In this document: one piece after another, positions 41,726-53,645 of the stretch
Position numbering within the stretch: the stretch's first letter is position 1
How the letters are laid out: the number at the start of each line of letters is the position of its first letter
Assembly: GCF_012276755.1 (NCBI RefSeq)
Contig: NZ_JAAXKX010000014.1
Coordinates: 1 to 64,000 of the forward strand
DNA from: Marichromatium bheemlicum
Lineage (GTDB): Bacteria > Pseudomonadota > Gammaproteobacteria > Chromatiales > Chromatiaceae
DNA length: 64,000 nt
Direction of reading: 5' to 3'
Position numbers and translations under genes: made by a program
Notes under the pieces: model-generated
The model's input: the letters and a program-made list of their open reading frames with translations, nothing else
Database searches by the model: none
Told to the model about the DNA's origin: nothing

Positions 41726-43063
41726 TCAGGCGCGGGCGAAGTGCTCGCGCGTCAGCCGGAACACCACCGGGCTGAGCAACAGCAGCGCCAGCAGGTTGGG
41801 CAGCGCCATCATCGCGTTGAGGGTGTCGGCCACCAGCCACACGAACTCCAGCTTGACCAGGGCGCCGACCGGGATCGCCGCGACCCACACCAGTCGGAAC
41901 GGCAGGATCGCGCGGACCCCGAACAGATACTCGATGCAGCGCTCACCATAGACGCTCCAGCCGAGGATGGTGGTGAAGGCAAACAGCGCCAGACCCAGCG
42001 CCACCACATAACCGCCGACCCCGGGTAGTCCGGCGCCGAAGGCCGCTGCCGAGAGGCTGGCACCGGTCTCGCCGCTGGTCCAGGCGCCGGTGACCATGAT
42101 CACCAGCCCGGTGATGGTGCAGATGATCAGGGTGTCGATGAAGGTGCCGAGCATGGCGATGGTGCCTTGCTGCACCGGGTTGTCGTTCTTCGCCGCGGCG
42201 TGTGCGATCGGCGCGCTGCCGAGCCCGGCCTCGTTGGAGAAGATGCCGCGTGCCACCCCCATCTGGATCCCCATCATCACGGTCGCGCCAGCAAATCCGC
42301 CGACCGCTGCGGTGGGTGAGAAGGCGTACTCGACGATCTGCACGATCGCGCCGGGCAGCGCCTCGGCGTTGAGCCCCAGCACCACCAACCCGCCGAGTAC
42401 GTAGGCGATCGCCATGAAGGGCACCAGCTTGCCGGCGACCTGGGCGATCCAGCGGATGCCGCCGATCAGCACCAACCCGACCAGCAGCGCCATCACCCCG
42501 CCGACCCAGGCCTTGGGCAGGGCGAACTTGGAATGGAGTGCGTCGGCCACCGAGTTGGCCTGCACCATGTTGCCGATACCGAACCCGGCCATGGCGCCGA
42601 ACACCGCGAAGGCCGCGCCCAGCCACAACCAGCGCCGCCCGAGACCGTTCTTGATGTAGTACATCGGTCCGCCGACATGGTTGCCCTTGGCGTCGACCTC
42701 GCGGTATTTCACCGCCAGCACGCCCTCGGCATACTTGGTCGCCATGCCCACCAGTGCGGTGCACCACATCCAGAACAGCGCCCCGGGACCGCCGATCGCG
42801 ATTGCCGTGCCGACACCGGCGATGTTACCGGTACCCACGGTCGCCGATAGCGAGGTCATCAGCGCGTTGAACGGGGTGATGTCCCCCTCACCATGTCCGC
42901 GCCGCCCCGACCACAGCATGCGCAGGCCGTAGCCGAGCCGGAACCAGGGCATCAACCGCAACCCGATCAGCAAGAACAACCCGGTGCCGAGGATCACCAC
43001 CAGCATCGGTGGTCCCCACACCCAGCCGTTGAGTACCCCGATCCATGTCGTTATGGACTCCAT
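41726..43063 (-). CDS. Sodium:alanine symporter (AGCS family)
   Basis: A 445-residue transporter with about ten membrane segments. Family hallmarks are GDITPFNALMTSLSATVGTGNIAGVGTAIAIGGPGALFWMWCTALVGMATKYAEG near the N-terminus and GIFSNEAGLGSAPIAHAAA in the second half. It imports alanine or glycine with Na+. A strong GAGGAGGTG precedes the ATG at 43063; the longer reading frame upstream is not needed. It is divergent from yciB. Confidence 0.94.
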   Translation of the reverse strand: MESITTWIGVLNGWVWGPPMLVVILGTGLFLLIGLRLMPWFRLGYGLRMLWSGRRGHGEGDITPFNALMTSLSATVGTGNIAGVGTAIAIGGPGALFWMWCTALVGMATKYAEGVLAVKYREVDAKGNHVGGPMYYIKNGLGRRWLWLGAAFAVFGAMAGFGIGNMVQANSVADALHSKFALPKAWVGGVMALLVGLVLIGGIRWIAQVAGKLVPFMAIAYVLGGLVVLGLNAEALPGAIVQIVEYAFSPTAAVGGFAGATVMMGIQMGVARGIFSNEAGLGSAPIAHAAAKNDNPVQQGTIAMLGTFIDTLIICTITGLVIMVTGAWTSGETGASLSAAAFGAGLPGVGGYVVALGLALFAFTTILGWSVYGERCIEYLFGVRAILPFRLVWVAAIPVGALVKLEFVWLVADTLNAMMALPNLLALLLLSPVVFRLTREHFARA

Positions 43064-43274
43064 CCACACCTCCTCTCGATGCAATGCCTTCAGGACCTGC
43101 GGTGCACTATACAGCGCCGGGCCCGGGGCCTTACAACGCCGGGTCGGCCCCATTTACCACGACCGACCCTTGCCCGTATGCTCTTGATGAGGAGTCGCAT
43201 GCCGCCGGGGGCGGCGAATGCCGATCGGCGTCGGGCGCCGGTCAGAGGCCAAACGAAGGACATCACCACACACC
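43064..43274. other. Divergent spacer symporter/yciB
   Basis: 211 bp with no gene. On the minus strand a TATAGT -10-like box near 43112 has TTGTAA upstream, but with a 19-bp spacer. For yciB the nearest AAGGA (43256-43260) is 14 nt from the ATG, an unusually long spacing. Nothing else stands out. Confidence 0.35.
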
Positions 43275-43949
43275 ATGAAACTACTGATCGATTTCTTTCC
43301 CATCCTGCTGTTCTTCGTCGCCTACAAGCTCGCCGGCATCTATGTGGCCACCACGGTGGCGATCCTCGCCTCGGCGGCGCAGCTCGGTTGGACCTGGTGG
43401 CGCCAGCGCCGGGTCGAGACCATGCAGCTGGTCACCCTGGGGTTGCTGGTGGTGTTCGGTGGCATGACCTTGGCCCTGCGCGACCCGATCTTCGTGATGT
43501 GGAAGCCGACCATCGTCAACTGGCTGTTCGCCGCCGCCTTCCTCGCCAGCCAGTTGATCGGTCGGCGCACCCTGGTCGAACGCACCATGGGGCATGCGGT
43601 CAGCGTTGAGTCGGCGGTCTGGCGTCGACTCAACCTGATGTGGATCGCCTTCTTCCTGGTGCTGGGACTGACCAACCTGTTCGTGGTCTATGTCGCCAGT
43701 GGCTTCTTCGCCAGCCATCAGGCACTGCTCGCCAGCACCGGGTTGGCCAGCGTCGATCTCGGCAGCTGTAGCACCCTGTTCGAGGGCGAGCTGCTCGGCC
43801 TCTGCACCGAGGCCCAGGCCGGGGAGGAGGTCTGGGTCAACTTCAAGCTGTTCGGTATGATGGGCATGACCCTGGTCTTCGTGTTGTTCCAGGCGTTCTA
43901 TCTCGCCCGTCACATCGAAGACGAACCTCGTCCCCAGGAGGCCGACTGA
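43275..43949 (+). CDS. yciB: Inner-membrane septation protein YciB with periplasmic insertion
   Basis: A 224-residue YciB/IspA-family membrane protein ([67 protein letters not shown]). The usual length is about 180 residues. The extra ~40 residues lie between the fourth hydrophobic segment and WVNFK (about 158-197) and include two cysteines (SCSTLF and LCTEA). The domain is probably an extracytoplasmic loop. YciB affects cell-envelope synthesis and division. It is followed after 1 nt by yciI. Confidence 0.92.
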   Translation: MKLLIDFFPILLFFVAYKLAGIYVATTVAILASAAQLGWTWWRQRRVETMQLVTLGLLVVFGGMTLALRDPIFVMWKPTIVNWLFAAAFLASQLIGRRTLVERTMGHAVSVESAVWRRLNLMWIAFFLVLGLTNLFVVYVASGFFASHQALLASTGLASVDLGSCSTLFEGELLGLCTEAQAGEEVWVNFKLFGMMGMTLVFVLFQAFYLARHIEDEPRPQEAD

Positions 43950-43950
43950 C

Positions 43951-44262
43951 GTGTTCTATGCCATCATCGCCGTCGACACCCCGGACAGCCTCGAGCGCCG
44001 GCTCCAGGCCCGTCCGGCACACCTCGAGCGGCTGCGTTCACTGCACGACGCCGGGCGTTTGGTGCTCGCCGGGCCGCACCCGGCGATCGACGCCGCCGAC
44101 CCCGGCAGCGCCGGCTTCAGTGGCTCGCTGGTGGTCGCCGAGTTCCCCGATCTCGACACTGCCCGCGCCTGGGCCGAGGCCGATCCTTATTGCGCCGCCG
44201 GCGTCTACGCCGAGGTCGAGGTGCGTCCCTTCAAGCAGGTCTTTCCCCCCACCGGCGACTGA
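43951..44262 (+). CDS. yciI: YciI-family protein
   Basis: A 103-residue YciI-like protein with a ferredoxin-like dimeric alpha+beta barrel: [44 protein letters not shown], with the conserved His/Asp pair ([20 protein letters not shown]). Its function is unknown; relatives include dehalogenase-like enzymes. It starts at GTG 43951 directly after yciB. The yciB-yciI association is common in gammaproteobacteria. Confidence 0.92.
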   Translation: MFYAIIAVDTPDSLERRLQARPAHLERLRSLHDAGRLVLAGPHPAIDAADPGSAGFSGSLVVAEFPDLDTARAWAEADPYCAAGVYAEVEVRPFKQVFPPTGD

Positions 44263-44403
44263 TCGGTGTGGAACCGACGCTTGCCGTCGGGGTCGCACAA
44301 GGCGCTGACAGCGGATGCATCGATCCCCATTGGGACGTCCGCGCGGCGCCCCGACGCGCCCAGGCATCAGCTCATTCACTCCAACCCCAAGGAAGCATTC
44401 ACC

Positions 44404-45240
44404 ATGAAGAGATCCACCCTCTCGCTCCTGGTCTGCGCCCTGCTTGCCGCCGGACCGGGTAGCGCGTTGGCCGAGCAGGACGCCGACACCGTCATTGCCA
44501 CCGTCAATGGCGTCGAGTACCCGCTCGACCTCTTCCGGCTGTTCTATGTGGAGCGGCTGCAGCAGAACCCTGAGGCCGACACCCAGGCGGTGCAGCAGCG
44601 TGCCTTCGATGAATTCATGAACCTGGTAGTGGCCTCGCAGGAGGCCGAGCAGCGTGATCTGGAGGACAACCGCGAGGTCGCCGCAGCGCTGGAGCTGCAG
44701 CGCATGAAGGTGCTCTCGAGCGCCGCGCTCGGGGCCATGGCCGAGGAGATCGAGCCCAGCGAGAAGGCGCTCAAGGAAGCCTATGATCAGGTCGTCGAAC
44801 GTGCCGCCCGCACCGAGTACAAGGCCCGTCACATCCTGGTCAAGGACGAGGCGGCGGCCAAGAAGCTGATCAAGCAGCTCGACAAGGGCGCCGACTTTGC
44901 CGAGCTGGCCAAGGAGCACTCGCTCGGCCCGACCGGCAAGAATGGAGGCGAACTCGATTGGTTCGACGCCGGCCAGATGGTCGCCCCCTTCGCCGAGGCG
45001 GTCGCTGCGATGAAGCCCGGCAGTCACTCCGAGAAACCGGTGCAGACCCAGTTCGGCTGGCACGTCATCGAGCTGCAGGAGACCCGTCAAGCCGAGCCGC
45101 CGAGCTTCGAGGACGCCAAGCCGCAACTCAGCGCCATGCTCAAGCGCCGCGAACTCGGCGAGCGCCTGACCAAGATGCGTGATGGTGCCATGGTCGAGCT
45201 CAACGAGGAGATCGTGACGGTCACCCCCAAGGAGGACTGA
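44404..45240 (+). CDS. Periplasmic parvulin-type peptidyl-prolyl isomerase
   Basis: A 278-residue protein with a signal peptide (SLLVCALLAAGPGSALA, cleavage about residue 23), an N-terminal SurA/PrsA-like helical chaperone domain and a parvulin domain (EYKARHILVKDEAAAKKLIKQLDKGADFAELAKEHSLGPTGKNGGELDWF, then FGWHVIELQETR). It accelerates prolyl isomerisation of exported proteins. The ATG at 44404 was chosen for the signal peptide. A hairpin terminator follows. Confidence 0.93.
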   Translation: MKRSTLSLLVCALLAAGPGSALAEQDADTVIATVNGVEYPLDLFRLFYVERLQQNPEADTQAVQQRAFDEFMNLVVASQEAEQRDLEDNREVAAALELQRMKVLSSAALGAMAEEIEPSEKALKEAYDQVVERAARTEYKARHILVKDEAAAKKLIKQLDKGADFAELAKEHSLGPTGKNGGELDWFDAGQMVAPFAEAVAAMKPGSHSEKPVQTQFGWHVIELQETRQAEPPSFEDAKPQLSAMLKRRELGERLTKMRDGAMVELNEEIVTVTPKED

Positions 45241-45249
45241 CCCGCGCCC

Positions 45250-45271
45250 GCGTCCCGCCCGCGCGGGACGC
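45250..45271. terminator. Bidirectional terminator
   Basis: GCGTCCCG (45250-45257) and CGGGACGC (45264-45271) form a perfect 8-bp stem with a CCCGCG loop in the 36-bp gap between the convergent parvulin and carbonic-anhydrase-like genes. Confidence 0.65.
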
Positions 45272-45276
45272 GACCC

Positions 45277-46056
45277 TCAGTAGCGCGGCAGTGCCAGCAC
45301 CTCGCGCCCGTTGCGCGGCTGTGGTGGACGGGCATTCTCCCCGATCACCGCCCGCAGCCGCTGCAACTGTCCTGCCCCGACCTCGAGTGGCTCCCGGAAC
45401 ACCAGCCACAGCGCCGACTCCCGGCACGGTGGTTGGGTGAGCGAGCCGTGATAGCGGAAATAGCCGCGATCGAGCGGCAACAGGAAGAGTGGGTTGACCC
45501 CGATCTGACGATGACGCGTGCGTTCACCGGGGCGTGTCGGTAGATGATCGAGGATGCGCTCGAAGATCCTGTTGTCACGCGCCGCCGTCCGCAACCCCAC
45601 CGCGACGATGGCATAGCCACCCTGGCGGTCACGATGAACCAGCTGCAGCTCGGCGTCGTGAGAGCGCCCCTCGATGCGGTGTTCACCGGGGACGTGGAAG
45701 TCGATGTGCGAAAGATCGTAGGCGCTGCCGCGGATCACCAATGCACTCCCCGGCGGGGTGAGCAGCCGGATGCCGCGTCCGGTGTTGACCAGTTCGAGCA
45801 GGTGCGAGCGGTAACGGAACAGCAACGGCATATAGCCGATCCGGCGCGCCCCTCGGATGTCGATCGGCGACTGCGATCGCCCTTCGGTACAGGTGGCGAA
45901 GGCAGGGTCGAGTACCCCCCAGTGTTCCGGCCCTGTACCATCGGCATAGCCCCAAGGCGGATCGATCGTGATATCGGTCGCCTCGTCGCCCGCCGCGGCA
46001 TCGCCGGACGCCAGTAACAGGGTCAGCCCGAGCGCCTGCCAGTGTCGGCCCGTCAC
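45277..46056 (-). CDS. Alpha-carbonic-anhydrase-like protein lacking zinc ligands
   Basis: A 259-residue exported protein with a signal peptide (ALGLTLLLASGDAAAG) and the alpha-CA fold: WGYADGTGPEHWG, CTEGRSQSPIDI (Cys56) and GSLTQPPC (Cys211, probable disulfide). In the zinc site, the canonical QFHFH is HIDFH, so the first ligand is Asp119 while His121 remains. The third ligand, in ExHLVH, is Gln138 (AELQLVH). Two of three zinc histidines are therefore gone, and ordinary CO2 hydration is unlikely. The GTG at 46056 is chosen: CAGGA lies 8 nt upstream and it starts 5 nt after the preceding gene. Confidence 0.85.
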   Translation of the reverse strand: MTGRHWQALGLTLLLASGDAAAGDEATDITIDPPWGYADGTGPEHWGVLDPAFATCTEGRSQSPIDIRGARRIGYMPLLFRYRSHLLELVNTGRGIRLLTPPGSALVIRGSAYDLSHIDFHVPGEHRIEGRSHDAELQLVHRDRQGGYAIVAVGLRTAARDNRIFERILDHLPTRPGERTRHRQIGVNPLFLLPLDRGYFRYHGSLTQPPCRESALWLVFREPLEVGAGQLQRLRAVIGENARPPQPRNGREVLALPRY

Positions 46057-46060
46057 CGGC

Positions 46061-46333
46061 TCAGTCCTGGCGTGATCTGAGGCTGTCGATTGGCACCACC
46101 TGTGCCGTGCCAGGCTGATCGGCGTAGGCCGGACGCTCGCCGCCGCGCCCATCCTGCTCGGCGAGTACACGTTCTCGTGCGGCGATTACGCCGAGGCAGT
46201 GACGGACCTCGTCGATGGTGGCGGTCGAGAGTGGATGACGCATCCCAGGTGGTGGGGTGAGGTCGCGCACAATCGCGGTCAGCGTCTTGCGCATGGTGAT
46301 CAGGACCTGCTGCTCGGGGGACAGTTCGCTCAT
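46061..46333 (-). CDS. Small hypothetical protein
   Basis: A 90-residue soluble protein (SELSPEQQVLITMRKTLTAIVRDLTPPPGMRHPLS, then TIDEVRHCLGVIAARERVL) of helical character, not recognised. The start at 46333 has a CAGGGA ribosome site. It sits just upstream of the carbonic-anhydrase-like gene on the same strand, with 4 nt between them, so the two are probably one operon. Confidence 0.7.
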   Translation of the reverse strand: MSELSPEQQVLITMRKTLTAIVRDLTPPPGMRHPLSTATIDEVRHCLGVIAARERVLAEQDGRGGERPAYADQPGTAQVVPIDSLRSRQD

Positions 46334-46448
46334 GATCGATCCCTGCGGTGAGGGCGGCATGCCGCCGTGAAACCCCGCGGGCGAGACCGCCAGCCCGCGC
46401 CCCAATCTTGCATCAGCCGCCGCCGCCGGGCAATGGGGGAAGGGGCGA

Positions 46449-46505
46449 CAGCCGCCAGCCGCCAGCAAATTGAACCGCCAAGACTCAAAGGGCGCAAAGA
46501 AAGCG
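46449..46505. repeat. Truncated element: heptamer tail plus one arm
   Basis: CAGCCGC units (46449-46466, minus strand GGCGGCT) are followed by the arm TTGAACCGCCAAGACTCAAA (46470 onward). No opposing arm is found before ligA, but further heptamer-like pieces (GAAAACT, GGCCGCT on the minus strand) occur near 46524-46538. This copy is therefore broken or half-sized. The remaining spacer to 46676 has no gene. Confidence 0.75.
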
Positions 46506-46676
46506 TTTTAAAAGCGCTTTAGCGGCCAGTTTTCATGTGGAAGCTGGTACTCGACGACAGCGGTAAAGACGATCGAGACGAGCAGGGGGAGGCTCTGCCC
46601 GCCAGTCACCAGTTGGCGGGCGGGCTTGTCTGTCGCCACTGACGCCGGTGTGCACGCCCACTGACGGCTGGCGGCC

Positions 46677-49663
<2,987 letters not shown>

Positions 49664-49840
49664 TCGGCTCTCGGTTGCTGCACGGATAACGGGATCTCGC
49701 CCCGCGCAGAAGCGCGGGATTCCAGCGGACGGCCAAGGCGCAACTCGGCCCCAGGCCCGCGTTTTCGTGCGCATGAGTATAACAATGCCGAGGCCCGGCG
49801 CTGTAGAGGGGCAGCGCCGCGCAAGCGCGACCAGTAATGG

Positions 49841-49980
49841 TGAACCGCCAAGACACAAAGGGCGCAAAGGATGAACAAAGTGATCAGCTACCAGCAAGCA
49901 GCCGCCAGTGGGGATTGGCGCCAGTGCTGAAGCGGTAAGCATGGACTTTTCTTTGCGTCCTTCGCGCCTTGGCGGTTCAA
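49841..49980. repeat. Dispersed inverted-arm element between zipA and smc
   Basis: The left arm (49841 on: TGAACCGCCAAGACACAAAG) and the right arm (ending 49980: ...GCCTTGGCGGTTCAA) are inverted repeats of about 30 bp around about 80 bp. Internal minus-strand heptamers (GGCGGCT, GCTTGCT, GGTAGCT) lie at about 49884-49907. The element splits the otherwise tight smc-zipA-ligA arrangement. Confidence 0.82.
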
Positions 49981-49986
49981 TCCCTT

Positions 49987-50056
49987 GGTCGCTGGTCGCT
50001 GGTCGCTGGTCGCTGGTCGCTGGTCGCTGGTCGCTGGTCGCTGGTCGCTGGTCGCT
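49987..50056 (+). repeat. Ten perfect tandem GGTCGCT heptamers
   Basis: Ten uninterrupted GGTCGCT units run from 49987 to 50056, beginning 7 bp after the right arm of the element and ending 5 bp before the smc stop codon. This is the longest uniform heptamer array in the window and a good candidate for length variation between isolates. Confidence 0.95.
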
Positions 50057-50061
50057 CGCCC

Positions 50062-53000
50062 TTATACCGCCGCCAGGCGCACCGCCTCGTCGACGTCGAC
50101 GGCGACCAGGCGCGAGACGCCGGGTTCGTGCATGGTGACGCCGATCAGGTGGTCGGCGATCTCCATGGTCACCTTGTTGTGGCTGATGAAGATGAACTGC
50201 ACCCGGTCGGACATCGAGCGCACCATGTCGCAGAAGCGCCCGACGTTGGCGTCGTCGAGCGGTGCGTCGACCTCGTCGAGCATGCAGAAGGGTGCCGGGT
50301 TCAACTCGAAGATGGCGAACACCAGGGCCACCGCGGTGAGCGCCTTCTCGCCGCCGGAGAGCAGATGGATGCTGGAGTTGCGCTTACCCGGCGGGCGCGC
50401 CATCACGCTCACCCCGGTCTCCAGCAGGTCGTCGTCGGTCAGCTCCAGATAGGCGTGACCGCCGCCGAACAACCTCGGGAAGAGGGTCTGGAAGCCGCTG
50501 TTGACCTGCTCGTAGGTCGCCTTGAAGCGGGTGCGGGTCTCGCGGTCGATCTTGCGGATCGCCTGCTCCAGGGTCTCGAGCGAGTCGGAGATGTCGGCGT
50601 GCTGGGCGTCGAGATAGGTCTTGCGCTGCGACTGCTCCTTGAACTCATCGATGGCCGCGAGGTTGATCGCGCCGAGCCGCTGGATGCGGTTGCCGGTCTG
50701 GGTCAGGCGTTGCTGCCAGACCTCCTCGGTGGCCTCGGGGTCGAGACCCTCGAGCAGCGCCGGGGCGTTGGCGGCGGACTCGGCGAGCTGTTCCTCCAGG
50801 GTGCGCTGGCGTACCAACCGTTCTTGTCGCGCTAGGCGCAGCGCGTCGAGCCCCTGATGGGCGCCGGCGAGCAGCTGTTCGAGACGCTGGCGTTCCTGTT
50901 CGAGCGCGCGCTGCTCGGCCTCGAGGGTCTCGACCCGGGCGCGCGCCTCGCCCAGCCGCGCCTCGACCTCGACACGTAGTTCGAGTTGCTCCTCCAGCCG
51001 CTCGCGCTGCTCGGCCAGCGGCTCGACCCCGGATTCCAGGCTGTCGAGCAGGGTCTCGCGCCGCTCGGCGAGCTGGGCGCCGCGCTCCTCGGCGCGGTCC
51101 AGGCTGTGACGGGTGGCGGTTTGTGCGGTGCGGTTGGACTCGACCCGCACCCGCAGCGTCTGTGCCTGTTCGCGACAGCTACGCTCACGCCCGCGCCCCT
51201 CGGCGACCACCGCGCGCAGCCGCTCGCGCTCGCCGTCGAGCGCCTCGCGCCGCTCGGCCAGGGCGTCGACCTCGGCGAGCAGGTCGTGCAAGCGCTCGCG
51301 CCGGTCCTCCATCTCCAGCAGCGCCTCGGCGCGCTGCTCCTCGAGTTCGGTCCGCTCCTCGGCGAGTGCCTGCAGACGCGCCCGCTGGTGCTCGTCCCGG
51401 GTGCGCAGCCCGGCCAGCTCGGAGCGCAGCGTGGACAGCTCGCGCTGGTACTCGGCGAGGGTGGCGGCGGTCGCGGTACGCGCCTGCTCGGCCTCGGCGC
51501 GCGCGGCGCGGCGCTGTTCGTCGTTCTCGAGCAGCGCCTGCTCACGTGCCGCCAGATCATCGAGCCGCTGTTCGAGCCCGCGGATGGCCTCGGCGCGCGC
51601 CAGCACGCCGTCGTCACCGCTCGGCGGCGCGCACCACCAGTCGCGCCCGACGCGCAGCCCCTCGCGGGTGACCCAGTACGCGCCGGCGGCAAGCCCGGCG
51701 CGATCGGCGAGCGCCTGCTCCAGGTCCTCGGCGACCCATGCCCCGGCGAGCAGCGCGGTCAGCGGGCCACCGCCACGCACCCGCGCCGCCAGGGCATGGG
51801 CCGGCGCGGGCTCGGCCGCTGCCGCGGTGTCGAACAGCATCATCCCCGGCGGGATCGACTCGGGCCGCGCGAGTAGGCGCTGTGGCTGGGCGCAGCCGAG
51901 CGCGCCAAGACGCTCGCCGAGCACGCACTCGATCGCCCGCTCCCAGCCCGGCTCGACCGTCAGCCCGTCGAGCAGCCGTGACGCGTCCCCCAGTCCGGCC
52001 TCGGCGAGCCACTGCGCGCGCGCGCCGTCGGCCTCGGCCAGCGCCGCCTCCTGCAGCGCCTGCAGGGAGGCGTGACGCCCTTTGGTCTGCTGCAGCTCGG
52101 TGCGGACCTGATCGAGTTCGGCGGCGAGCGTGCGCAGCGCTCGGTCGTGCTCGGCGAGCGTCTCGCCGTGGTCGCGCTGGCGTTGCTCAAAGTCGTCGAT
52201 CCGCGCCAGACAGACCTCTTCCTGTTCCTCCAGCACCTCGATGCGCTCGTGGACGTCGGCCGAGCGCAGCCGCGAGACCTCCTCCTCGATCCGGCGCAAC
52301 CGTTCGCGATCGCGCTCGATCCGCTGCTCGATGGCGTTGATCTGCGCGCGCTCGACCTGTGCCTGCTCGGCCGGCTGCGCCGCCTCGCGGTTGAAGCGGT
52401 CCCACTGAGCCTCCCACACCCGCAGTTGCTCCTCGGCGGTCATCACCGAGCCGGCGACCTCGGCGAGCGCCTGCTCGGCGCGGGCCAGCTCGGGCTCGTC
52501 GGCGGCGAGTGCCTGCTCCAGCTCGACCAGACGGGCGCGATCGCGTTCGAGATGACGCGCCGCGTCGCCCTGCTCCTGGTCGAGCCGCGCCAGCTCGGAC
52601 TCGGTGCGTGCGCGCGCCTGGCTGGCGAACTCGATCGCCTGCTCGGTGCGGGCGATCTCGGCGCCCACCGCGTAGAAGCGCTCCTGGACCCTGTTGAAGA
52701 CCTCGCCGGCCTCGGCGCGCGCCGCGCGCCGTTGCTCGAGTTCAGACTCGACCCGGCGCTGCTCGGCGAGATGGCCCTCGGCGCCGGTCTCGGCCTCGGC
52801 GATGCGCCGGTCGTCGGTGGCGATCTCGGTGGCCAGCGCGCGCCAGCGCAGCGCCTTGAGCTCGAGTCCGAGCTGACGCTCCTCGGCCTTGAGCCGGGTG
52901 TACTTCTCGGCGGTGGCGGCCTGGCGCTCGAGGTGTTCGAGCTGCTTGCCGACCTCCTCGCGCAGGTCGTCGAGCCGCTCCAGGTTCTCGCGGGTGTGGC

Positions 53001-53553
53001 GCATCCGGTTCTCGGTCTCGCGGCGGCGCTCCTTGTACTTGGAGATGCCGGCGGCCTCCTCGAGGAATAGACGCAGGTCCTCGGGGCGGGCCTCGATGAT
53101 CCGCGAGATCATCCCCTGCTCGATGATGGCGTAGGAGCGCGGCCCCAGGCCGGTGCCGAGGAAGAGGTCCTGGATGTCGCGCCGACGACAGCGCGCGCCG
53201 TTGAGGAAATAGGTCGACTGGCCGTCGCGGGTGACCTGACGCTTGACCGAGATCTGCGCAAAGCGCGCGTACTCGCCGCCGGCGCGACCGTCACTGTTGT
53301 CGAACACCAGCTCGATGCTCGCCGTGCCCACCGGCTTGCGCCCGGTGCTGCCGTTGAAGATGACGTCGGCCATCGATTCGCCGCGCAGCATCTTCGCCGA
53401 GCTTTCACCCATCACCCAGCGCACCGCGTCGATCACGTTGGATTTGCCACAGCCGTTGGGGCCGACCACCCCGACGAGGTTGCTGGGGAAGGCGACGCTG
53501 GTGGGGTCGACGAAGGACTTGAAGCCGGCGAGTTTGATCTTTTCGAGACGCAT
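50062..53553 (-). CDS. smc: Chromosome partition protein Smc
   Basis: A 1163-residue SMC ATPase. It has an N-terminal head with Walker A GPNGCGKS (31-38), long Arg/Glu/Ala/Leu-rich coiled coils (about 170-500 and 650-1000), a hinge (about 505-660) and a C-terminal head with signature LSGGEKALTAVAL and Walker B FCMLDEVDAPLDDAN. It compacts and segregates the chromosome. The gene has a full-length SMC, not MukB. The start at 53553 (MRLEKIKLAGFKSF) is the family standard. mepA lies upstream on the same strand behind a hairpin. Confidence 0.96.
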   Translation of the reverse strand: MRLEKIKLAGFKSFVDPTSVAFPSNLVGVVGPNGCGKSNVIDAVRWVMGESSAKMLRGESMADVIFNGSTGRKPVGTASIELVFDNSDGRAGGEYARFAQISVKRQVTRDGQSTYFLNGARCRRRDIQDLFLGTGLGPRSYAIIEQGMISRIIEARPEDLRLFLEEAAGISKYKERRRETENRMRHTRENLERLDDLREEVGKQLEHLERQAATAEKYTRLKAEERQLGLELKALRWRALATEIATDDRRIAEAETGAEGHLAEQRRVESELEQRRAARAEAGEVFNRVQERFYAVGAEIARTEQAIEFASQARARTESELARLDQEQGDAARHLERDRARLVELEQALAADEPELARAEQALAEVAGSVMTAEEQLRVWEAQWDRFNREAAQPAEQAQVERAQINAIEQRIERDRERLRRIEEEVSRLRSADVHERIEVLEEQEEVCLARIDDFEQRQRDHGETLAEHDRALRTLAAELDQVRTELQQTKGRHASLQALQEAALAEADGARAQWLAEAGLGDASRLLDGLTVEPGWERAIECVLGERLGALGCAQPQRLLARPESIPPGMMLFDTAAAAEPAPAHALAARVRGGGPLTALLAGAWVAEDLEQALADRAGLAAGAYWVTREGLRVGRDWWCAPPSGDDGVLARAEAIRGLEQRLDDLAAREQALLENDEQRRAARAEAEQARTATAATLAEYQRELSTLRSELAGLRTRDEHQRARLQALAEERTELEEQRAEALLEMEDRRERLHDLLAEVDALAERREALDGERERLRAVVAEGRGRERSCREQAQTLRVRVESNRTAQTATRHSLDRAEERGAQLAERRETLLDSLESGVEPLAEQRERLEEQLELRVEVEARLGEARARVETLEAEQRALEQERQRLEQLLAGAHQGLDALRLARQERLVRQRTLEEQLAESAANAPALLEGLDPEATEEVWQQRLTQTGNRIQRLGAINLAAIDEFKEQSQRKTYLDAQHADISDSLETLEQAIRKIDRETRTRFKATYEQVNSGFQTLFPRLFGGGHAYLELTDDDLLETGVSVMARPPGKRNSSIHLLSGGEKALTAVALVFAIFELNPAPFCMLDEVDAPLDDANVGRFCDMVRSMSDRVQFIFISHNKVTMEIADHLIGVTMHEPGVSRLVAVDVDEAVRLAAV

Positions 53554-53593
53554 GCGAGAAACATACCGGAAGCCATGCAACGGGTACAGCGAA

Positions 53594-53629
53594 ACGCGCC
53601 GAGCCCGCTGGCCATGCGGGCTGGCGCGT
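53594..53629 (-). terminator. Hairpin between mepA and smc
   Basis: ACGCGCC-G-AGCCCGC (53594-53608) pairs with GCGGGCT-GGCGCGT (53616-53629), a 14-bp stem with one bulged G and a 7-nt loop, 17 bp after the mepA stop. It probably terminates mepA transcription. Confidence 0.65.
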
Positions 53630-53645
53630 CATCGCGTAGACCGGG

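Noticed and set aside
49987-50056. Heptamer array considered as a CRISPR or coding repeat
   Set aside because: Units are 7 bp with no spacers, and frames through it give only a WSLVAGR-type repetitive peptide without a ribosome site. No cas gene is near.
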